Source of the DNA: Spirochaetales bacterium
GTDB lineage: Bacteria > Spirochaetota > Spirochaetia > DSM-2461
Assembly: GCA_022360655.1 (NCBI GenBank)
Contig: JAKSCK010000254.1
Location: 1-39,532 of the forward strand
DNA: 39,532 nt
Direction: 5' to 3'
Below, one piece after another: positions 23,356 to 31,369 of this stretch. Numbering within the stretch: position 1 is the stretch's first letter; the number at the start of each line of letters is the position of its first letter. Made by a program: the position numbers and the translations under genes. The notes under the pieces were generated by a model. It was not told where the DNA came from. It made no database searches and worked only from the letters and a program-made list of their open reading frames with translations.

Positions 23356-24899
23356 TAGAGTTCCACCTCCCGTTTTTTTGTGGCCCGTACTTGGAGGCCG
23401 GTGATGGTTCCAATCACCAGCATCAAGAGAATGGCCTTGGCTGTGGCCAAACCGGCTTGTCTGTCCACAAAAGCATCGCGATAGATGTTGATGGTGAGAT
23501 TCTCAACGCCCATGGTGCTGGTGGTGGAGGGGTACAAGGCAAAGATGATGTCAAAGGTTTTGAGCGATCCGGAGATGCTTAAGAACAAAGCAATGGTGAT
23601 GGCTGGAACAAGCATGGGAAGAATGATTCCTGTGAACCGTTTGATCCCACCAGCGCCATCAATGGCTGCGGATTCCAGGATGTCTTGAGGAACATTTTGG
23701 AGACCGGCCAAGTAGATGATCATGTAATACCCCATGGCCTGCCAGGTGGCTACCGTAACGGTGAGGGCTGGTGCCACATCGGGATTGGAGAGCCATCGAC
23801 TGGTTCCTGTGATGAGAGGGAACACATGGCTGAACACCAATTGCCAGATGAATGCCACAACAATCATGGACAGAACATTGGGTATGAAGAACACAGAGCG
23901 GAGCACATTCTGGGTTTTGAGTTTCCGGTCTAGGGCAAGGGCAATGAGAAGTGCCAGTACATTGACGGCAATCACATTGGAGATGGAGAAGAAGGCCGTG
24001 AAAAGAAGCACGCCCATGCGGTTGCTGTAATCAAACCAATTGGAGCTTAAAATACTCTTGAGCCGAGCGGCATCATACACTTCAACAGCACCATTTTCCA
24101 AAAGAGTCTGGGATTCAGGACTGAGTGACCCATTGGCAGCCGCTGTGATGGTTGAGGTCATGATGGCTTGCACATCCAAGGTTTGGGAGTTTTTTGCAGC
24201 GGCTTCTACCGCATCAAGAAACCCTTCCCATTCATCTCCAATGTCTTCTTGTGCCAACAATTCCTTTGCAACAGAGAATTTTCGACCTTTTCGTGGGAAG
24301 TGGGTTTCATCCAGAAGATAGTTCTCACCGTTGATGCGATAGAGGGATTTGATCAAATTGGAGTCATAGGATGAGGTGATGTTAGGAAGGAAATTCTCTT
24401 CAAATTCTTTTTTGGGGATGCTCAGAGCCTTGGTTAAAGGATCGCCAGGTTTGAACCGCACAACTTGGAGTTTCTGGGGCCAAAAGTCGGGCTCTGAATC
24501 ACTGGAAAAGAGCTTCATATAGTTGGCCAAGCCCACAAATCGGAAATTGGGGTTGGTGTATCCAGCTTTTGAGAAAAGTGCCATGGCGCGATATTTCTTG
24601 TAACCGCGAAGGGACTTTTCGTCAGTTTCTTGTTTTCGATATGTCCCCTGCCCTTCGTCTTTGATGTAGTAGGTATTGAGAAAGGCCTGCTGGGAGGGAT
24701 TAAGATTCGCGAGAACCTCGTTTTCAAATCGGTCAATGGGAATTTGCACAGGAACCCATGGACCCACGCCGTCCCAATTGGTAGTGGACAGCCAAAGTCC
24801 CATGAGCATGGGCACAATCGCGAACATCACGTAGAGGATGAGGGCCGGTGAAACGAAGGCAGCAAAAGTACCCCATCGTTTGGCCTGGGTGCTTACCAT
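23355..24899 (-). CDS. Sugar ABC transporter permease (MalF/UgpA type) with large insert
   Basis: This is the partner permease, 514 residues instead of the usual 290-320. TM1 (about 10-37) is followed by the family's FVGLANYMKLF segment at about 121-131. The protein is interrupted twice, by about 80 residues before that segment and about 150 after it. The inserts are hydrophilic and probably lie outside the membrane. The remaining helices run from about 295 to the end and include the EAA loop ESAAIDGAGGIKRFTGIILP. E. coli MalF also carries a large periplasmic loop, but in a different place. ATG 24899 follows AAGGAG by 6 bases; the longer frame to 24923 has no support. Confidence 0.9.
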   Translation of the reverse strand: MVSTQAKRWGTFAAFVSPALILYVMFAIVPMLMGLWLSTTNWDGVGPWVPVQIPIDRFENEVLANLNPSQQAFLNTYYIKDEGQGTYRKQETDEKSLRGYKKYRAMALFSKAGYTNPNFRFVGLANYMKLFSSDSEPDFWPQKLQVVRFKPGDPLTKALSIPKKEFEENFLPNITSSYDSNLIKSLYRINGENYLLDETHFPRKGRKFSVAKELLAQEDIGDEWEGFLDAVEAAAKNSQTLDVQAIMTSTITAAANGSLSPESQTLLENGAVEVYDAARLKSILSSNWFDYSNRMGVLLFTAFFSISNVIAVNVLALLIALALDRKLKTQNVLRSVFFIPNVLSMIVVAFIWQLVFSHVFPLITGTSRWLSNPDVAPALTVTVATWQAMGYYMIIYLAGLQNVPQDILESAAIDGAGGIKRFTGIILPMLVPAITIALFLSISGSLKTFDIIFALYPSTTSTMGVENLTINIYRDAFVDRQAGLATAKAILLMLVIGTITGLQVRATKKREVEL

Positions 24900-24956
24900 C
24901 CCAAACTCCTTGCATCTCGGCACGAAGCCGCCAGGCGGTACGGATCCGCCGGTAGA

Positions 24957-24988
24957 ATAAAAAGGACGAATGCCTTGGGCCTTCGTCC
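24957..24988 (-). terminator. Attenuating terminator between binding protein and permeases
   Basis: On the minus strand GGACGAA and TTCGTCC form a stem around an 11-base GC-rich loop, followed by TTTTTATT. It lies inside the importer operon, 58 bases before the permease start. Partial read-through would keep permease levels below those of the binding protein, a common pattern in such operons. Confidence 0.75.
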
Positions 24989-25110
24989 CGATTTTGTGAT
25001 TTGACGATGTCTTCGCCAGAAGACGTTTCCCCTATTGTTTTCGCAGTATTGCTTGAGCAATGCAACGGGGAAACGCCGTATGATCAGCGCTATGGCCAAT
25101 ACTCACCCGT

Positions 25111-25135
25111 CTCCCGTCTGATCACCAGACGGGAG
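25111..25135 (-). other. Perfect hairpin after the binding-protein gene
   Basis: CTCCCGTCTG and CAGACGGGAG pair perfectly around a 5-base loop, 8 bases beyond the binding-protein stop. There is no T run. I read it as an mRNA 3'-end stabiliser for the binding-protein message, working with the terminator about 120 bases further on. Confidence 0.7.
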
Positions 25136-25142
25136 GAAGAGT

Positions 25143-26414
25143 TTATGGCTGGTAGTTCTCTACCCAAGAGCTGTTGATGCTGGCCACAACTTCTTCAGCA
25201 GTGGCGGCACCCAAAGCGTAGCTGTGTGCACCATTCTTGGTGGCCTGTTCCCAAGTGGGAGTGGGAGCAAGCTGGAATTCCCAAGGGTAGGCACCTGTTG
25301 CAGAGCTGGCCATCAGGTCTTGGAAGGGCTTGTCCATTGCACTTAAGTCAGCGCCTTTGAAAACAGAGGTGAGTTTCACATCCTCGGTCCAAATTCGCAC
25401 AGCTTCTGGATTGCTCAACCAGTTCAGGAAGCTCAATGCCGCTTTCTGTTCCGCAGGGCTGGACTGGGCAGAAGCCGTGAAGGTGGAGTCCACATCCGCA
25501 AAGAACTTGTTCTCATCCGCATTGTTGGACCAGGGGAAGGGAATGAAACCACATTTGAGGTTGGGGTTGGTTCCAATGGCAGGACCATAGGACCAGAGAC
25601 CCTGAACCATCATGGCCGCTTCTTCCTGAGCAAAGGCAGCCTGCTGTTCGTTCCAGTTCATCTCAAAGGCCTGTTCATCCATGTTGGCCACGTACCAGTC
25701 AATGATGCGGAACATCTTTTCAGAGTCCACCACAGCACCCCAGTCTGCTTCACCGGCGTTCATGGAAGCGGCAAACTCAGCAACACCTTCGCCACCCACT
25801 TTGGCACCAAGCATGGAACCGTGGAGCATGGAAAGGAAGTGGCCAATCGACCAGTTTTCCTTCAAAAGACCAGCAAAGGGAGTCACACCATTGTCTTGGA
25901 GAATGGCGGCCACTTCCTGGAGCTCAAGATAAGTTGTGGGGGGCTCAAGTCCATATTCTTCAAAAATGTTGATGTTGTAGATGATACCAATGCCGGCAAA
26001 ATCCATGGGAACAGCATACTGCTTGCCTTGGTAGGTGACGGCAGGAAGAGCGGCATCAATGACTTTTCCCATGATGGGCTGGGAGCTCAAGTCAAGAACA
26101 TAACCATTCTTGGCATTTTCAATAATGGCGGACCAGCCAGGCTGCTGCATCAAATCTGGGAGTGTTCCAGCGGCGGCAGCGGCGGCATTGGTTGCCCCAC
26201 CATCATTGGGATGGATTTCAGTAACAATTGTGACCTGGGGATATTCAGCACTAAAAGCATCAAGCAGAAGAGGAAGGCTTTCCGTAATTTCCTGCTTGTA
26301 GTAGCTCATGTTGATTTCAATGGCATCAGCAGACGCTTCTTCTTCTTTTTTACAATTGGTAAAAATGAAGCCGGAGAGCAGGGCGATAATGAGGACGAAC
26401 GACAGTTTTTTCAC
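25143..26414 (-). CDS. Sugar ABC transporter substrate-binding lipoprotein
   Basis: This 423-residue extracellular binding protein of the carbohydrate (family 1) type is lipid-anchored. The signal peptide MKKLSFVLIIALLSGFIFTNC ends in a lipobox (FTNC, Cys21) followed by an acidic linker. The mature protein shows the two-lobe pattern typical of these proteins: EINMSYYKQEITESLPLLLDAF at the start, GTLPDLMQQPG, VPMDFAGIGIIYNINIFEEYG in the middle hinge, and SFLNWLSNPEAVRIWTE near the end. The ligand cannot be read from the sequence; many aromatic residues fit a sugar. It is the first gene of the importer operon, under the promoter and palindromes at 26508-26589, and is separated from the permeases by two hairpins. 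Confidence 0.93.
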   Translation of the reverse strand: MKKLSFVLIIALLSGFIFTNCKKEEEASADAIEINMSYYKQEITESLPLLLDAFSAEYPQVTIVTEIHPNDGGATNAAAAAAGTLPDLMQQPGWSAIIENAKNGYVLDLSSQPIMGKVIDAALPAVTYQGKQYAVPMDFAGIGIIYNINIFEEYGLEPPTTYLELQEVAAILQDNGVTPFAGLLKENWSIGHFLSMLHGSMLGAKVGGEGVAEFAASMNAGEADWGAVVDSEKMFRIIDWYVANMDEQAFEMNWNEQQAAFAQEEAAMMVQGLWSYGPAIGTNPNLKCGFIPFPWSNNADENKFFADVDSTFTASAQSSPAEQKAALSFLNWLSNPEAVRIWTEDVKLTSVFKGADLSAMDKPFQDLMASSATGAYPWEFQLAPTPTWEQATKNGAHSYALGAATAEEVVASINSSWVENYQP

Positions 26415-26507
26415 TGTTCACTCCTAGGGGTGGTTTGATGCTGATCATTTGATTACTTCTTCAAGCAATCGGTGACCTTAATGGGATTTTCCATGGAATG
26501 GAAAACC

Positions 26508-26522
26508 TGCAAGAACCTTGCA
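26508..26522. promoter_or_regulatory. Candidate LacI-family operator O2
   Basis: TGCAAGAACCTTGCA is a perfect palindrome with 6-base arms and a 3-base centre. Its arms are the same as those of the second site 19 bases away. It lies about 35 bases into the predicted importer transcript. The odd-length centre is less usual for this regulator family than the second site. Confidence 0.55.
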
Positions 26523-26540
26523 TGGATGAAAAAGGTTTTG

Positions 26541-26554
26541 TGCAAGCCCTTGCG
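26541..26554. promoter_or_regulatory. Candidate LacI-family operator O1
   Basis: TGCAAG-CC-CTTGCG is a near-perfect palindrome of even length, close to the CTTGC/GCAAG type of sites bound by LacI-family repressors. It covers the predicted transcription start of the importer operon, where binding would block initiation. The regulator gene is adjacent and divergent. Confidence 0.65.
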
Positions 26555-26560
26555 CGAATC

Positions 26561-26589
26561 ATTGTTGGCGGAGAGCGAGCAGTTGTCAA
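26561..26589 (-). promoter_or_regulatory. Sigma-70 promoter of the sugar importer operon
   Basis: On the minus strand a perfect TTGACA (26584-26589), a 17-base spacer and AACAAT (26561-26566) form a strong promoter. Transcription should start near 26554, inside operator O1. This leaves a leader of about 140 bases before the binding-protein start at 26414. Confidence 0.8.
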
Positions 26590-26726
26590 GAAGAAACTGT
26601 TATTTGCGGGTAGTTCCGAATAAACTATGGTTATTTCCGGATTTTTGCTCATAAGGTTGTGGAAAATTGCGCATTAGAGACAGTTTTTCATGGCATGTTT
26701 GTGCAAATAACGGCATAATCTGCCTC

Positions 26727-27758
26727 ATGCGCGTGACCATCACTGATGTTGCAAAAGAAGCAGACGTATCCGCATCCACTGTTTCCCGTGTGATTCATGA
26801 TCATCCTCGGATTAGTGAGGAAACCAAGAATCGGGTCAGGGAAACCATGGAGCGATTAGGATATTATCCAAATGCTCTTGCCCGAGGGCTTGCAAAAGCG
26901 TCAACAGGCAATTTGGGACTCATTCTTCCCAACTCAAAAGAAAATCTGTTTACCAATCCCTTTTTTATTGAAGCCATGCGCGGAATTGGTGTGGAAGCCC
27001 AGGCTCGGGGCTACAACATCATGTTCTCGTTTTCGAATAACCCAGAGGAAGAAGTGGGTTTTCTCCGTAACTACATCAATAGCCGTTGGGTGGATGGAAT
27101 CATTCTGCTCACAACCCGGGAGAATGACCGCTGTGTGTCGTATCTGCAGGAAAAGCGGTTCCCCTTTGTTGTGGTTGGGCGGCCGGATTCTGCCCGATCC
27201 GCTCTTTGGGTGGATAATGACAATTTTCAAGCCGTGTACAATGTTACAAATCTTCTGATTGATCGAGGATGCCGAAACATCGCTTTTCTTGGTGGCCCCG
27301 GCACCTTCAGTGTGACGCGAGACCGGCTTCATGGTTTTCGCCAAGCTCTGGAGATTCGCGGGATTCACCCAGATGATGCGCAAATTGGTCTTGGCCCAGA
27401 TTTTAGTGAGGCTGGTGGTCAAGCTTCCATGGAAAAAGTTTTGGCCTCGGGCGTTCCGGATGCTGTGGTCACCACGGATGACTACATTGCCTTTGGAGCT
27501 CAGGAAGCCCTTGATGCTGCTGGAGTTGGTCCCGTTGCTGTGGTGGGCTTCAACAATACCATGCGGGGGAGGTATCAAACTCCATCACTCACATCTGTTG
27601 ACGTCAATCCTGCCGCATTAGGTGCTGGTGCTGTGAGCCTTTTGATTGATGCTGTGACAGGTGTGGAGGGTGCCGCTGATCATAAAATCGTGGATACACG
27701 GTTGATTGAACGGGATTCCACAGCGTCTCATTGTTTTTGCTGTGGGGGATCGTTCTAA
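26727..27758 (+). CDS. LacI-family transcriptional regulator
   Basis: This 343-residue repressor has the LacI helix-turn-helix and hinge at residues 1-60 (TITDVAKEADVSASTVSRVI, then RLGYYPNALARGL). A periplasmic-binding-protein-like sensor domain follows (NLGLILPNSKENLFTNPFF, DGIILLTTREND, VVVGRPDSARSALWVDNDNF, TTDDYIAFGAQEAL). It is divergent from a sugar importer, so it most likely represses that operon and releases DNA on binding the sugar. The C-terminus ends in a cysteine-rich HCFCCGGSF, unusual for the family. I chose the ATG at 26727 because the HTH begins directly after it; upstream residues are unlike the family. The stop codon lies within the shared hairpin word TCTAAATCGACCCC. Confidence 0.92.
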   Translation: MRVTITDVAKEADVSASTVSRVIHDHPRISEETKNRVRETMERLGYYPNALARGLAKASTGNLGLILPNSKENLFTNPFFIEAMRGIGVEAQARGYNIMFSFSNNPEEEVGFLRNYINSRWVDGIILLTTRENDRCVSYLQEKRFPFVVVGRPDSARSALWVDNDNFQAVYNVTNLLIDRGCRNIAFLGGPGTFSVTRDRLHGFRQALEIRGIHPDDAQIGLGPDFSEAGGQASMEKVLASGVPDAVVTTDDYIAFGAQEALDAAGVGPVAVVGFNNTMRGRYQTPSLTSVDVNPAALGAGAVSLLIDAVTGVEGAADHKIVDTRLIERDSTASHCFCCGGSF

Positions 27759-27762
27759 ATCG

Positions 27763-27806
27763 ACCCCTTCGGGGGCAAGAAAAACGCCCGGTAAAACCGG
27801 GCGTTT
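27763..27806. terminator. Double hairpin terminator, bidirectional
   Basis: A small CCCC-TTCG-GGGG hairpin at 27764-27775 is followed by a perfect 9-bp stem (ACGCCCGGT and ACCGGGCGT, loop AAA) at 27784-27804. On the minus strand the second stem runs into TTTTCTTG and would end the outer-membrane-like gene. On the plus strand it serves the regulator gene. Confidence 0.88.
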
Positions 27807-27856
27807 GGTAAAGATCACAACCCATCATTCACATGGTGAAATGAGCCATGAAGATA

Positions 27857-28387
27857 TTATTTAAATATGGCGAATCCAAGGCCAATCTCATGGCGAAGGA
27901 TGCCGCTGAAGTCCTGTTGCATCACAGCACCATATTCAGCATAGAGGAATAAAGCTGTGATCCGACCACCAAGCACAAGGTTGGATGTGAGAAGGCTGTT
28001 GATGTCCTTGGCTGTTGCCAGGTTTCCACCCCAACCCACAAAGGCTGTGAGGGTCAGAATGTCCATAGGTTTCAGTTTCAGGAAACCTCGGCCTTGAATG
28101 GAGAAGTTCGAAACAGCAATGGGTTGTAGGGCCAAATCCCATGCGGGAGCAGCTTCAACACCAAGACTGAAAACCTTCTTCTCACCAAATCCATAACCAA
28201 GACCAACATAACCACCCACACCTAAGGGCATGGCTTTCAGGGTTTCGATGGAATCATCGACATTGGTGGGAAGCATTCCAATGTAGGACGAATGGTAACC
28301 AGCTCCAGCGTGGAACACCAATCCTCCAGCTGCGGCAAAACCGGTGATGGCCATGCAGAGCACGGCGAGGGCGAAGATTCGTTTCAT
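27857..28387 (-). CDS. Small outer-membrane-like beta protein
   Basis: This is a secreted protein of 176 residues. A signal peptide (MKRIFALAVLCMAITGFAAAGG) is followed by alternating amphipathic strands with glycine and aromatic residues (LVFHAGAGYHSSYIG, VGGYVGLGYGFGEKKVFSLGVEA, LTLTAFVGWGGNL, ITALFLYAEYGAVM). It ends HEIGLGFAIFK. The pattern suggests a small 8-strand barrel in the outer membrane. The family is not identified. The ATG at 28387 follows GGAGGT by 8 bases; the longer frame to 28429 adds an unlikely leader. It is a single-gene unit between the regulator terminator and the divergent run that starts at 28542. Confidence 0.78.
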   Translation of the reverse strand: MKRIFALAVLCMAITGFAAAGGLVFHAGAGYHSSYIGMLPTNVDDSIETLKAMPLGVGGYVGLGYGFGEKKVFSLGVEAAPAWDLALQPIAVSNFSIQGRGFLKLKPMDILTLTAFVGWGGNLATAKDINSLLTSNLVLGGRITALFLYAEYGAVMQQDFSGILRHEIGLGFAIFK

Positions 28388-28541
28388 TTCTCTACCTCCA
28401 AATGTGAGCGGGAATCTCCCGCCGTTCACAAATCATACTCCGTATCTTCGAAAAAAACCGGAGCGAAAGCAAGTTTGTCGAAATTATTAGGAGATTGGGA
28501 GGGGGGATGGTGATTTATTTTCATAGAAGTACAATAAAAAT

Positions 28542-28916
28542 GTGAAAGATCTTCGCATTCTAGACATTCTTATCATTATTGTAGGAATTGTCTTTGTTAT
28601 TCTTACCGCAACCTGGACACTCTCTGGCCGTGAAGGTCAGGCCTTTGCCGAGGTGACATCCTTAGGAGAGGTGTATCTTTATCCTCTTTCCCAGGATGGA
28701 AGCTGGGAATTTTATGGTCCATCGGGGCGCATGGTGGTTGAAGTGAAGGACGAAGCGGCCCGTGTGGCGTATTCTGAATGTCCGGAACATATTTGCGAAT
28801 CCGCAGGATGGCTGACCCAGCCTCCTGCTTGGACAGCCTGTCTTCCTAATCGTCTGATTCTCCGAATTGTAGCAGCTCAGGAAAGTGAGGATGATGTCGA
28901 TGCCACGGTCTTTTAG
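28542..28916 (+). CDS. NusG domain II-containing membrane-anchored protein
   Basis: This 124-residue protein has one N-terminal membrane helix (ILDILIIIVGIVFVILTATWTL) and an extracytoplasmic NusG domain II. The characteristic end is present: ECPEHICESAGWLTQPP then ACLPNRLILRI. In many Firmicutes and spirochaetes such a gene directly precedes a Gx transporter gene, as here, but its role is not known. The start is GTG. TACAAT at 28530-28535 sits only 6 bases upstream, so the transcript may start at or very near the start codon, and no clear ribosome site is seen. The stop lies inside the next gene's frame (26-base overlap). Confidence 0.85.
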   Translation: MKDLRILDILIIIVGIVFVILTATWTLSGREGQAFAEVTSLGEVYLYPLSQDGSWEFYGPSGRMVVEVKDEAARVAYSECPEHICESAGWLTQPPAWTACLPNRLILRIVAAQESEDDVDATVF

Positions 28917-29445
28917 TCCTATTCGTCGAGACGTTCTTGCGGTTTTTGGTGCTTTGAGTCTTTTTATGTCCACATTGGAATATCTTGTACCCAAGCCGCT
29001 TCCCTTTTTTCGTTTGGGGTTGGCCAATCTTCCTTTGCTTGTGGGGCTTCGGTTTTTACGTCCCCAGGATGTGCTGTTGTTGACCTTGATAAAGGTTTTT
29101 GGACAAGGGCTGGTGAATGGCACCTTAGCTTCTTATGTCTTTCTTTTTTCTGCTGCAGGTTCTTTTTCTTCGGTCCTTGTCATGAGTCTGGTGCAACACT
29201 TCGGAAAATCCTGGGTGAGTCTTGTTGGCATATCCACTGCTGGAGCCCTGGCAAGTTCCTCTGTTCAGATTGTCCTTGCCCTCTTCTTTGTTTTTGGCGA
29301 AGCTGCTCGGGCCTTTGCTCCCTACTCCCTGGGAAGTGCACTCATCACGGGTTTGGTGCTTGGATTTTTTGCTCAGAGATTTGTTCAAACCTCGCGGTGG
29401 CTGCAGAACATGGAAAACGGCTATAGAAAAGGGGTGCAAGGATGA
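28891..29445 (+). CDS. Gx transporter family protein (annotated heptaprenyl diphosphate synthase component I)
   Basis: This integral membrane protein of about 184 residues has five or six helices. It belongs to the family often labelled heptaprenyl diphosphate synthase component I, now better seen as an ECF-type substrate-binding (S) component. Typical segments are LEYLVPKPLPFFRLGLANLP, LLTLIKVFGQGLVNGTLASY and ISTAGALASSSVQIVLA. The start is ambiguous (GTG 28885, ATG 28891, 28894 or 28900). ATG 28891 has AGGAA at a good distance. It overlaps both neighbours, and the next gene encodes an EcfT-like membrane protein. This supports a transport role over prenyl synthesis; no synthase component II is nearby. 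Confidence 0.83.
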   Translation: MMSMPRSFSPIRRDVLAVFGALSLFMSTLEYLVPKPLPFFRLGLANLPLLVGLRFLRPQDVLLLTLIKVFGQGLVNGTLASYVFLFSAAGSFSSVLVMSLVQHFGKSWVSLVGISTAGALASSSVQIVLALFFVFGEAARAFAPYSLGSALITGLVLGFFAQRFVQTSRWLQNMENGYRKGVQG

Positions 29446-30080
29446 GTCCTTCCCACCATCATGATGTTCTTGAATCCTTACTTGCCCCCTTGCCTCGTTT
29501 TATCTGTGGTGCATTCATTCTTCCGGCCTTTCTTTTTTTGCCCCTGTGGTGGCACCGAGCCATAGGGAGTGTTCTCTTTGCTCTTTTGGCTCTGCTGGCT
29601 GGAAAACGGTTGCGTTGGGGATACTTTCTTTTGCTGATATTTTCCGTTGTGTTCTTTCATCTTCTTGCTCCGGTGGGTAGGGTTTTGTACACCTCAAGAT
29701 GGTTCACTTTGACGGAAGGGGCCTTGGTGAATGGTTTGAAACGGGCCTTTACATTGGTTGGAATGGTGTTCCTTTCCGTTGCCGCCGTGAAGCCTCAGCT
29801 GCACATTCCAGGACGATTTGGTGGCTTGCTAGGGCAAACTTTTTGGTATTTTGAGAAAATTTGGGATGGGAAAAGAACCATCACCCGAAAGAACTTTTTT
29901 TCTAGCTTAGATGCCCTACTTCTGGAACGATTCTCACCAGAGCTTCTGGGAGGAAATTCAGGGAAAGATTTGAGGGAAGACATGGTTTCAGCCAAAGAAC
30001 AGTGGAAAGGCTGGGGTCTGGCTGTGATTTTTGTTCTGCTGGCTTGGGGCTCTGCGGCTCTGGGAATGACTTTTTCATGA
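29442..30080 (+). CDS. Polytopic membrane protein, EcfT/CbiQ-like
   Basis: This 212-residue protein has hydrophobic segments at about 18-37, 40-53, 58-77 and 100-116, and one at the C-terminus (LAVIFVLLAWGSAALGM). The long amphipathic middle (VLYTSRWFTLTEGALVNGLKRAFTLVGM) resembles the region of EcfT/CbiQ transmembrane subunits. I do not see the classical Ala-Arg-Gly coupling motifs, so this is a tentative call. It overlaps the Gx gene by ATGA and the pseudouridine synthase gene by four bases, so it is made together with both. With the Gx protein it could form an ECF-like importer using an ATPase encoded elsewhere. Confidence 0.6.
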   Translation: MSPSHHHDVLESLLAPLPRFICGAFILPAFLFLPLWWHRAIGSVLFALLALLAGKRLRWGYFLLLIFSVVFFHLLAPVGRVLYTSRWFTLTEGALVNGLKRAFTLVGMVFLSVAAVKPQLHIPGRFGGLLGQTFWYFEKIWDGKRTITRKNFFSSLDALLLERFSPELLGGNSGKDLREDMVSAKEQWKGWGLAVIFVLLAWGSAALGMTFS

Positions 30081-30709
30081 TGAAAATTCTTTGGGAAGAT
30101 TCTTGGTTTGTGGCTGTGAGCAAGCCTTCTGGTTTGCTTTCCGTTCCAGGCCGTGGGCCAGAGAAGGCAGACTGTGTGATTCGAAGGCTCTTGGAGCTTT
30201 ATTCCTGGATTCGGGAGGTGCACCGGCTTGATCAGCCCACATCAGGGATTCTTCTCTTGGCCAGAGCTCCTGAAAGTCACCGGGAAATGAGCATGGCTTT
30301 TGCGAATCGCCAGGTGGAAAAAGAATACGTTGCCATGACAGAGCAAAGGCCCTTGAGAGGACCTAACGTAGAGGATTTTCAAGAGCCTCAGGGGAATCAA
30401 TGGGGATGCATTGTGCTGTATCAAAGCCGAGACTGGGAACGTCGTCCACGCCAGCATATTAATTCCAATGGAAAACGGGCAGAAACTCTCTGGAAAGACG
30501 ATGGTGAAGGGCGATTGAGATTGAGGCCTTTCACGGGAAGAACTCATCAGCTCCGATTGGCTCTTGCCTCTTGTGGAGCACCCATTTGTGGTGATGAGCT
30601 CTATGGAGGCTCACAGGCTTCACGACTTGCTCTTCACGCCTCATGGCTACGATTTACCCATCCCTTCACATCAGAGGTGATAGATCTGAGGGATGAGGTT
30701 CCTTTCTAA
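30077..30709 (+). CDS. RluA-family pseudouridine synthase
   Basis: This 210-residue RNA pseudouridine synthase lacks an S4 domain. The order is MKILWEDSWFVAVSKPSGL at the N-terminus, the catalytic motif HRLDQPTSG (Asp52), an RQVEKEYVAM strand, and the RPFTGRTHQLRLALAS and GAPICGDELYGG motifs. It isomerises a uridine in rRNA or tRNA; the target cannot be told from sequence. The start overlaps the EcfT-like stop (ATGATG), so it is the last member of a four-gene coupled run, though functionally unrelated. The longer frame from 30002 is inside the upstream gene. It faces a convergent gene 10 bases away with no clear hairpin between. Confidence 0.9.
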   Translation: MMKILWEDSWFVAVSKPSGLLSVPGRGPEKADCVIRRLLELYSWIREVHRLDQPTSGILLLARAPESHREMSMAFANRQVEKEYVAMTEQRPLRGPNVEDFQEPQGNQWGCIVLYQSRDWERRPRQHINSNGKRAETLWKDDGEGRLRLRPFTGRTHQLRLALASCGAPICGDELYGGSQASRLALHASWLRFTHPFTSEVIDLRDEVPF

Positions 30710-30718
30710 TGGGTGGGA

Positions 30719-31327
30719 TTAGTCTAAATAGCCTTCTTCATCAATGTAGCGTTGGGCCACAGCTAAGTCTGCAGGATCAATTCGGTGAGCGTATAAATCA
30801 AGGAAGTTATGATCATACTTTGCCCCACACCAGAGGAGGGTCCAGGCGGAATCATCCTTTTGAGGACCAAGTGATTTGAATCGGTCATACACCTGAATAT
30901 AGGCGTCCAGAATGACTTCCCGTTCCCGCTCCGTGAACTCATCTTGGTCTCCAAGACGGTTGTAGATGTCAATGATTTCATCCGGGAAGATGATGTCTGG
31001 ATCTTCAGAAATCATGTCATTGCGGATGTAAAGATCAGGCCAGAGATAAATATCATCCCAGTAAATCCCTGTGATGAAGGAAAAAGATTCTCCTCCAACC
31101 ACGGTATGGCGGGTAACAATGTAACGGGGAATTTCTTGGTCTTCCATCTCCATGACAGGAGTCATGGGCTCTTCCATCATGGTGGGAGGTTCTTCTTGGG
31201 CATAGGAGACCATCATTTCTGGTTCTGGACTACGAAAAGCCATAAACAGAATGGGAACAGCCACAATGACAGCGAGAATACCTAATGCAATGGTGAGGTC
31301 TCGGAGGACCTGTCGCGAGTCGTTCAC
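30719..31327 (-). CDS. Membrane-anchored protein with LysM-like domain
   Basis: This 202-residue protein has one N-terminal helix (LTIALGILAVIVAVPILFMAF), then an acidic, methionine- and proline-rich spacer (about 35-62). A LysM-like module follows (RYIVTRHTVVGGESFSFITG, YLWPDLYIRNDM, DPDIIFPDEIIDIYNRLG; about 68-126). LysM modules bind peptidoglycan sugars, and the orientation here places it outside the cytoplasm. The remaining 75 residues form helices (REREVILDAYIQVYDRFKSLG) similar to the tail of spirochaete proteins of this type. I infer an envelope role. It is followed by no obvious terminator and is convergent with the pseudouridine synthase gene. Confidence 0.72.
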   Translation of the reverse strand: MNDSRQVLRDLTIALGILAVIVAVPILFMAFRSPEPEMMVSYAQEEPPTMMEEPMTPVMEMEDQEIPRYIVTRHTVVGGESFSFITGIYWDDIYLWPDLYIRNDMISEDPDIIFPDEIIDIYNRLGDQDEFTEREREVILDAYIQVYDRFKSLGPQKDDSAWTLLWCGAKYDHNFLDLYAHRIDPADLAVAQRYIDEEGYLD

Positions 31328-31369
31328 CTCTCCATTATCGGTGATCCATAGGCGTTTGTTTACCCAAGG

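Noticed and set aside
28891..29445. Heptaprenyl diphosphate synthase component I as a functional call
   Set aside because: This name is historical; there is no component II nearby and the neighbours are membrane transport-like proteins.
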